37,277 bases of DNA, taken from positions 1 through 37,277 of the forward strand of contig VGLH01000024.1 of NCBI GenBank assembly GCA_016866785.1, written 5' to 3'. The stretch is from Candidatus Poribacteria bacterium (lineage in GTDB: Bacteria; Poribacteria; WGA-4E; GCA-2687025). This document shows, in pieces, positions 32,500-37,277 of this stretch (the stretch's first letter is position 1; every line of letters starts with the position of its first letter). Below the pieces are notes generated by a model. That model worked only from the letters and a program-made list of their open reading frames with translations, did not search any database and had not been told where the DNA came from. The translations under genes and the position numbers were made by a program.

Positions 32500-33260
32500 A
32501 GAACACCCACGCGTCGGCGGTAGTCGTCATACGTCTCGTCGAATAGCTGCTGGGAGCGCTCCGCGCCGATGTGAACCGGGCTGGTGAGAACGAACGGCGG
32601 CTTGCCAGCCTGAGTGAGGAGTTCGGCGACCTCGGCTTTGATGGCGTTGGCGATGGCGCACGCCGCCAGCGTCGATACCGGCGACACGGGGTACTCAAGA
32701 CCTTCGATCCAGACAACGGCGTCACCGGGAGGTACGCAGTTGTCTACCACGATGTCGCACACCTCCGCCAGGTTCTTCCCGCCCGCGTGTCGCGTCCGCG
32801 ACGACGCGTTATTCGCCAAAGACGTGACGGCGATGGTCGTCATGCCGGTCTCGCGAGCTTCGAGCGCAATCTCGATGGGCACGATGTTCGTGCCGCCCGT
32901 CGAAAAGACGACCATCGCGTCGTCGGCTGTCAGCGCGAAGTTGCGCAGGATCCTGGACGCCAATCCCGGCACGTTCTCGATGAACATCGCCTGTCGCTGT
33001 CCGTTCGCGCCGACGACCTCGTGGTGGTAGGTCATCGACAGCTCAACGATCGGGTGGAACCCAGGAAAGCTGCCGTAGCGCGGGAACATCTCCTCAACGG
33101 GTATGCGCGAGTGACCTGCGCCGAAGAGGTGCACCAGGCGGTCGCGCAGGATGACGTCCGCGCAGACCTGAGCGGCGCGGCGGATGTTGTCCGCTTGTTC
33201 CGCGCGAATCCGTTGCACGACGCCGATGGCAGCATCGAAATAACGATCCATGGGGTACAT
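32490..33260 (-). CDS. SIS domain sugar-phosphate-binding protein (UPF0309-like)
   Basis: A protein of 256 residues when started at ATG 33260, which has AAGGAG ten bases upstream; ATG 33281 and ATG 33251 are alternatives. The SIS domain carries the phosphosugar-binding motifs GAGHS (47-51) and FSTGGTN (119-125), and the C-terminal NAIKAEVAELL helix of the family. Homologues bind or isomerise phosphosugars such as N-acetylglucosamine phosphates, or regulate their use. The catalytic role here is not certain. It lies downstream of corA on the same strand, from which the second short inserted element separates it. Confidence 0.87.
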   Translation of the reverse strand: MYPMDRYFDAAIGVVQRIRAEQADNIRRAAQVCADVILRDRLVHLFGAGHSRIPVEEMFPRYGSFPGFHPIVELSMTYHHEVVGANGQRQAMFIENVPGLASRILRNFALTADDAMVVFSTGGTNIVPIEIALEARETGMTTIAVTSLANNASSRTRHAGGKNLAEVCDIVVDNCVPPGDAVVWIEGLEYPVSPVSTLAACAIANAIKAEVAELLTQAGKPPFVLTSPVHIGAERSQQLFDETYDDYRRRVGVLYG

Positions 33261-33282
33261 GCGCGCTCTGCTCCTTGGCATA

Positions 33283-33425
33283 CTCAGCGGTCTGTTTCGT
33301 AGATATCCGTCGAATCAACGGACGGCGTAGAGTAGAGGCGACGCGGTGCGTCGCCCGTTTCACGACGAAGGCGACCCGACGGGTCGCCCCTACGAATCGT
33401 AACCGATTTTCGAAAAACCACTCAG
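33283..33425 (+). mobile_element. MITE-like element, copy 2, with CTCAG target duplication
   Basis: A 133-bp element (33288-33420) flanked by perfect 5-bp direct repeats CTCAG (33283-33287 and 33421-33425). Its left end CGGTCTGTTTCGTAG and the following TATCCGTCG...TCAACGGACG block match copy 1 at 25567. The right end, CGAAAAACCA, is more diverged. Two hairpins lie inside: GGCGACGC-GGT-GCGTCGCC and GGCGACCC-GAC-GGGTCGCC, where copy 1 has a single palindrome. The right duplication contains the TGA stop of corA, read on the minus strand as CTGAG. It has no coding capacity. Confidence 0.82.
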
Positions 33426-34558
33426 ACCCGTGTGCGGTCCCGTCGCCTCGCGCTTGCGCCGGTTCCGATCCATCCACGCCTTCGGAAGTAGTAGGTGAGT
33501 CCTCCGGCGACTGCCGCCATCAACGCGAGGGCGAACGGATATCCCCAGTACCACCGCAGCTCTGGCATGTTGAGCGGCGATGACTCGACGCTGAAGTTCA
33601 TCCCATACACGCCAGCGATGAACGAGAGCGGGATAAAGATCGTCGCGATGAGCGTCAGAACCGTCATCACTTCGCTCAATCGGTTGTTGACGCTCGAAAG
33701 ATAGAGGTCGTGCAGGCTCGTCGCGATATCGCGGTAGTTCTCGATCAGGTCGAGAAGCTGGACTGCGTGATCGTAGCAGTCGCGGAGGAAGACCCGCGTT
33801 TCCTCGGCGATGTGCGCGGTCGTGTCGCGCGATAGAGCGTGGACGACCTCTCGTTGGGGCCAGACGGCTCGCCGAAGCACTAACAGATCGTGACGCACAG
33901 CGTGGAGCTCCGTGACCGAAGCTTGGCTCGGGCGTTCGACGATGTCGTCCTCCAACCGTTCAAGCCGGTCTCCGAGGACCTCGATGACTGGGAAGAAGCC
34001 GTCGACGACCGCGTCGATGAGCGCGTAGGCGAGGTAGTCGGGACCCGACGACCGGATGGTCGGTCGTCCCGAGCGGATACGCTCCCTGACCGGATCAAAA
34101 TCGTCGCCGGGCCTTTCCTGGAACGTGAGGACGTAGTCACTGCCCAGGAACAGGCTGATCTGCTCGGTGCCAATCGCCTCCCCGACCGTCGCCACCCGCG
34201 CCACAACAAAATGGTGCTCCGCGTAGGGTTCGATCTTGGGGCGCTGATAGACGTTGACGACGTCCTCGAGCGCCAGCCGATGGAGCCCGAACGCATCGCC
34301 GACCGCTTGAAGCGTCGCCGCGTCTCCCAGACCAGCAACGTCGACCCACGTGACGCGATGGCGTCCGACCCAGCGTCGTAGGTCGTCGACGTCCTCGATG
34401 TCGCGCTCTTCGACGGCGTCGGGACCGAACGCGATCACGTGGATCCTCGGTGACGGCGCTGCCGGATCGATGGCGAGAGTGCCCGGCGGCGCGCCGGGCG
34501 ATGCGCGGCGGTGGACCCGTATCTCGGACCGTTTACGGTTCAGAGACGTTCTGCCCAA
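33422..34558 (-). CDS. corA: CorA family magnesium/cobalt transporter
   Basis: A 378-residue CorA-type divalent cation channel of the inner membrane. A large cytoplasmic domain (about 40-295) is followed by two membrane helices. The signature GMN occurs at 319-321 (AGVYGMNF) at the end of the first helix, and the second helix is YPFALALMAAVAGGLTYYF. A basic C-terminal tail follows. It starts at TTG 34558 with GGAG eight bases upstream. Magnesium is the default substrate, but cobalt, nickel or zinc transport is possible in this family. Its stop codon is shared with the target duplication of the adjacent short element. Confidence 0.93.
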   Translation of the reverse strand: MGRTSLNRKRSEIRVHRRASPGAPPGTLAIDPAAPSPRIHVIAFGPDAVEERDIEDVDDLRRWVGRHRVTWVDVAGLGDAATLQAVGDAFGLHRLALEDVVNVYQRPKIEPYAEHHFVVARVATVGEAIGTEQISLFLGSDYVLTFQERPGDDFDPVRERIRSGRPTIRSSGPDYLAYALIDAVVDGFFPVIEVLGDRLERLEDDIVERPSQASVTELHAVRHDLLVLRRAVWPQREVVHALSRDTTAHIAEETRVFLRDCYDHAVQLLDLIENYRDIATSLHDLYLSSVNNRLSEVMTVLTLIATIFIPLSFIAGVYGMNFSVESSPLNMPELRWYWGYPFALALMAAVAGGLTYYFRRRGWIGTGASARRRDRTRV

Positions 34559-34678
34559 ACGGACATCTCCGGCAGTGGCGACAGCGCGTCGGTACCGGCT
34601 TGACAGTGCTGCTCCGGGCGCCTATGTTAGCCGTCGGAACCTGCATCCACAACCACCACGAAGAAGGAGCGCCTGGCG

Positions 34679-35428
34679 ATGCGATTCTCGTCTGTGCTCC
34701 TCGTCGTCGCACTGTTCTCTTCGTCCACCGGCGCCCGCAGCGAAGCGCAGGAGCCTCGTGCGATGCCGAACCAGAAAGCCCATACGTTCGAGACGCAGAT
34801 CACGAAGACTGTTCGACTGAACTACCTGCTGTTCCTCCCGAGCGCCTATGATGCGTCCGGCGGCGCGAAGTACCCGCTGATTCTCTTTCTCCACGGGGCA
34901 GGTGAGCGCGGCAGCGATGTGGAGAAGATCAAGGTGCATGGCATCCCGAAAGTGGCTGTCCTGCAACCGGACTTTCCGTTCATCGCCGTGTCGCCGCAGT
35001 GTCCTCAGAACTCGTGGTGGACAGCCGAAGTGGACGCGCTAACGGCTCTGCTGGACGATGTGGTCGCCCGCTATCGAGTCGACACGAACCGCGTCTACTT
35101 GACCGGGCTCAGCATGGGAGGCTTCGGAACCTGGGCGCTGGCGACGGAGCATCCCGAGCGGTTCGCCGCGATCGCACCGATCTGCGGCGGTGGCGACCCC
35201 AGCAAGGTCGACCGGATCAAGGACATCCCGGCGTGGGTGTTTCACGGGGCAAAGGACGAAGTCGTCAAGCCGGAGCAGTCGGAGACGATGGTCAAGGCGC
35301 TCCAGGCGCTGGGCGCTGACGTGCGCCATACCGTCTACGCCGAAGCCGGTCACGATTCATGGACCGAGGCGTACGACAACCCGGAGCTCTACACCTGGTT
35401 CCTGTCGCACTCGCTCAGTGACCGCTAG
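34679..35428 (+). CDS. Secreted alpha/beta hydrolase (esterase/peptidase-like)
   Basis: A 249-residue exported alpha/beta hydrolase. A signal peptide covers about residues 1-23. The catalytic triad is Ser145 in GLSMGG, Asp193 in GAKDEVV and His225 in AGHDSW; the oxyanion-hole segment is LFLHGAGERG. It resembles the phospholipase/carboxylesterase and feruloyl-esterase-like group with the LNYLLFLPSAY opening. A natural substrate such as an ester of plant or algal polysaccharide is plausible but not shown. ATG 34679 has AAGGAG nine bases upstream. Its last 14 bases overlap the convergent triple-HTH gene. Confidence 0.9.
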   Translation: MRFSSVLLVVALFSSSTGARSEAQEPRAMPNQKAHTFETQITKTVRLNYLLFLPSAYDASGGAKYPLILFLHGAGERGSDVEKIKVHGIPKVAVLQPDFPFIAVSPQCPQNSWWTAEVDALTALLDDVVARYRVDTNRVYLTGLSMGGFGTWALATEHPERFAAIAPICGGGDPSKVDRIKDIPAWVFHGAKDEVVKPEQSETMVKALQALGADVRHTVYAEAGHDSWTEAYDNPELYTWFLSHSLSDR

Positions 35429-35870
35429 ACGCAATGCGCCTGGATGTCCGACGCAGACCCAGGGTGACGAGGCGATGTGCCACGATGGCGTCCGTGGTTT
35501 CCAGTTGTGCCGCCAGATCGGCGGTGGAGTGCGTCTCATAGTTCGCGGCTAGGAAGTCGTCCTTCTCCGCGTTCCACACGAAAGCCCGACGCAGCTTTAG
35601 GAGATGGAGCCGTCGTGCGACCGCCGCTTCAGACCGGCGCAGCAACGTGGCGAGCGCCGCGTTGTCCGAGTGCATGTACAGCTCGCGCAACGTCTGGTCG
35701 TCCCGGTCCTTCCAGTGCCTTCGCCGCGCCAACCCCAACTGATTGAGGCGAACCGCGACCGCAGCCTCGGAGCGACACAGCTTCTCAGCCAGTTCAGAAT
35801 TGGTCAACGCCCTGTGGTGCTGCCGCAGCACTTCGTCGTCTTTGGTTGTCCAACGCCGTCGAGTGGCCAT
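35415..35870 (-). CDS. Protein of three tandem helix-turn-helix (Myb/SANT-like) repeats
   Basis: A 151-residue basic protein when started at ATG 35870; an upstream extension of the frame looks non-coding. It is almost entirely three repeats with an exact 46-residue period beginning at Trp7, Trp53 and Trp99 (WTTKDDEVLRQHH, WKDRDDQTLRELY, WNAEKDDFLAANY). Each repeat is followed by an (S/A)xxELAxxLxRSEAAVxxRLxxLGL-type second half. The W-x3-D/E-D-x2-L first helix and the HTH-like second half recall Myb/SANT or GcrA-like DNA-binding units. It is probably a DNA-binding protein with unknown targets. Confidence 0.75.
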   Translation of the reverse strand: MATRRRWTTKDDEVLRQHHRALTNSELAEKLCRSEAAVAVRLNQLGLARRRHWKDRDDQTLRELYMHSDNAALATLLRRSEAAVARRLHLLKLRRAFVWNAEKDDFLAANYETHSTADLAAQLETTDAIVAHRLVTLGLRRTSRRIASSGH

Positions 35871-36054
35871 GTCCAACTTGTCTCCGGTCTCGACGCATAG
35901 GCAGTCCCAAGTCCGCTCCTGGGCTCGCGGCAACCTTGCCCCTCTGGCGCTATGTTGCGCCGTTCGAACGCCCTCGCTATGCTCTGTCTGAGCTGCGTCC
36001 AACGCTGCGACGCCATGCTCTCATCACGCTCGGACACGAAGAAGAGGAGCCACG

Positions 36055-36921
36055 ATGTACGCGTCCATTCGCGATGGAACCGCGCTGAGCGCCGGGTTCG
36101 CCTCGATCCGTGAGGCGGCAGAGGCGTGCGAGATACACGCCTTTGAGCTCGATCTGACCCCGGACATGCGGGCCCCTTCCGCCGTCAGCCCAGACCAGTT
36201 CACGCTGGACTCCGACCAGGCTCTTACGCGGTACAAGTGCCATCTGGCAGAGAACGGACTCCGTCCCGCAGGCTTCCTGCTCGCCTCAGACTTCAGCTCT
36301 TCGGAGCGCGACCGTGTCGTCGACTGGGTCATCCAGGCGGCTCGGGCGGCGAATGCCGTCGGGATGGCGGCGATTCGCGTCGATTCGGCGATGCGCCGCG
36401 AACGTGAGATGGCCACGCCAGAGCGGATCGATCTCTTTGTCGAATGCCTGTCGCAAGCCGTCGAAGCCACGTCCGACTTGACCGTCGGATTCGGAATCGA
36501 GAACCACGGCGCGGGAGGCAACAACCGAGAGTTCCTCGACGGCGTGTTCGCGGGCGTCGGTTCAGACCGCGTCGGAATGACGATGGACATGGGCAACTTC
36601 TACTGGTCCGGGATGCCGTTGTCCGAGGTCTACCAAACGCTGGAGCACTTCGCGTCGCGGACGAAACACACGCACGTCAAGAACATCAACTATCCGGCCT
36701 CCGAGCGCGAGAAGCGGCGACCCATCGGCTGGGAATACGGCAAGTACGCATGCCCCATCGAGGAGGGCGACATCGACCTGCGCCGCGTCATCGGGTTCCT
36801 GCGCGCTGCGGGCTACACCGGCGACCTGTCGCTCGAGGACGAGTCCATCGGTCGGTTCCCGCCCGAGGAGCGCAAGGCGGTGCTCATCCGCGACGCGCAG
36901 TATCTGAGGAGCCTTTTATAG
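36055..36921 (+). CDS. Sugar phosphate isomerase/epimerase family protein (TIM barrel)
   Basis: A 288-residue xylose-isomerase-like TIM-barrel protein. Metal-site residues of the family appear in FGIENHG (Glu), MTMDMGNF (Asp), THVKNIN (His) and LSLEDES (Glu). Homologues epimerise or isomerise sugars or dehydrate inosose. The identity of the sugar is not visible. The start ATG 36055 has GAGGAG five bases upstream. It is convergent with the PhyH gene at the right edge. Confidence 0.88.
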   Translation: MYASIRDGTALSAGFASIREAAEACEIHAFELDLTPDMRAPSAVSPDQFTLDSDQALTRYKCHLAENGLRPAGFLLASDFSSSERDRVVDWVIQAARAANAVGMAAIRVDSAMRREREMATPERIDLFVECLSQAVEATSDLTVGFGIENHGAGGNNREFLDGVFAGVGSDRVGMTMDMGNFYWSGMPLSEVYQTLEHFASRTKHTHVKNINYPASEREKRRPIGWEYGKYACPIEEGDIDLRRVIGFLRAAGYTGDLSLEDESIGRFPPEERKAVLIRDAQYLRSLL

Positions 36922-36939
36922 AGCCCGCTCTCTGTCGGT

Positions 36940-37277
36940 CTACTCACGGCGAGGCCGCACGACGGTCTCGCCGTCGTCTTCGATCAGGGGACGATTGTAG
37001 ATGTACGGCGGCTCCAGCGTTGCGCGTTGCGCCTCTGTCAGTTCCTGCGTCCACTCCGGGAACGACGTCTCGTAGAATCCACCGGCGAAGTGGAGGTACT
37101 TCGGCGAATAGCGCACGAGCAGCGAGCGGCGCTCCCGGTCGGACGTCCACGGCAGCGTCCCATGCAGTGTCGCCTCGTTGAAGATCACCATGTCTCCCGC
37201 GTTGCACGGAATACCGCGCACGATGTCCTGATCCTCCTCCCAGCGGCGAATCCCGTCTGGACAACGGAAGTTGGCTT
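36940..37277 (-). CDS. Phytanoyl-CoA dioxygenase (PhyH) family protein (N-terminal part outside window)
   Basis: The C-terminal 112 residues of a second PhyH-type oxygenase; the 5' end lies beyond position 37277. The visible part has the segment CNAGDMVIFNEATLHGTLPW with the distal iron-binding His, then an Arg-rich strand RRSLLVRYSPKYLHF expected to hold the 2-oxoglutarate-binding Arg, and the family-like tail. The HxD pair must lie upstream and cannot be checked. It is convergent with the sugar-epimerase gene, 18 bases apart. Confidence 0.88.
   Translation of the reverse strand, partial: ANFRCPDGIRRWEEDQDIVRGIPCNAGDMVIFNEATLHGTLPWTSDRERRSLLVRYSPKYLHFAGGFYETSFPEWTQELTEAQRATLEPPYIYNRPLIEDDGETVVRPRRE

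Noticed and set aside
1-37277. tRNA genes or CRISPR arrays
   Set aside because: No regularly spaced direct repeats and no cloverleaf-like sequence were found by eye in the intergenic regions.

Overview
This is a high-GC, gene-dense chromosomal window of about 37 kb from a diderm bacterium. An LptE-type lipoprotein implies an LPS-bearing outer membrane. The other markers are a class II (B12-dependent) ribonucleotide reductase, two phytanoyl-CoA dioxygenase-family proteins, enolase-superfamily and RraA-type sugar-acid enzymes, a DUF6599-like lipoprotein, and dispersed short elements with GTAGGGGCGAC cores. This mix recalls Candidatus Poribacteria or a related FCB-type uncultured lineage. That assignment is an inference from gene content, not a phylogenetic result. 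No tRNA, rRNA, CRISPR array, prophage or transposase gene was seen.

Layout. 1-3568 (minus strand): mutS2 (running off the left edge), an aldo/keto reductase and a membrane-anchored TPR-like protein. 3762-7976 (plus): a nucleoside hydrolase, then a compact trio: a tiny YIDPGTG membrane protein, a kinase-like/methyltransferase fusion and a membrane sulfatase-fold enzyme. The trio looks like a cell-surface modification system. 8250-15580 (minus): nrdJ with its regulator nrdR upstream, a Nudix hydrolase, a fused molybdate permease-ATPase (ModB-ModC) and modA. 15885-21188 (plus): ECF sigma factor, double-FHA protein and TPR/peptidase-MA protein, chained by overlapping start/stop codons, then a small unknown protein, a creatininase-family hydrolase and a pentapeptide-repeat protein. 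21218-24202 (minus): a sulfite/nitrite reductase with a C-terminal TusA domain, and a small partner. 24420-26578 (plus): enolase-superfamily dehydratase and RraA-type aldolase, separated by a short mobile element. 26803-32499 (plus): rpsO, pnp, a small membrane protein, lptE, a PhyH dioxygenase and a DUF6599-like lipoprotein. 32490-37277 (mixed strands): SIS-domain protein, a second copy of the short element, corA, a secreted alpha/beta hydrolase, a triple-HTH protein, a TIM-barrel sugar epimerase and a second PhyH protein cut by the window edge.

The most distinctive observations are: (1) two non-autonomous elements with terminal inverted repeats and perfect 5-bp CTGAG/CTCAG duplications, each of which contains the TGA stop codon of the upstream gene; (2) the YIDPGTG / kinase-like methyltransferase / sulfatase-fold trio, whose second gene seems to use a CTG start; (3) the ECF sigma-FHA-peptidase operon; (4) the reductase-TusA fusion with two complete cysteine motif sets; (5) a protein made of three DNA-binding-like repeats with an exact 46-residue period. 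Start codons were re-chosen by ribosome binding sites where the longest reading frame was implausible.
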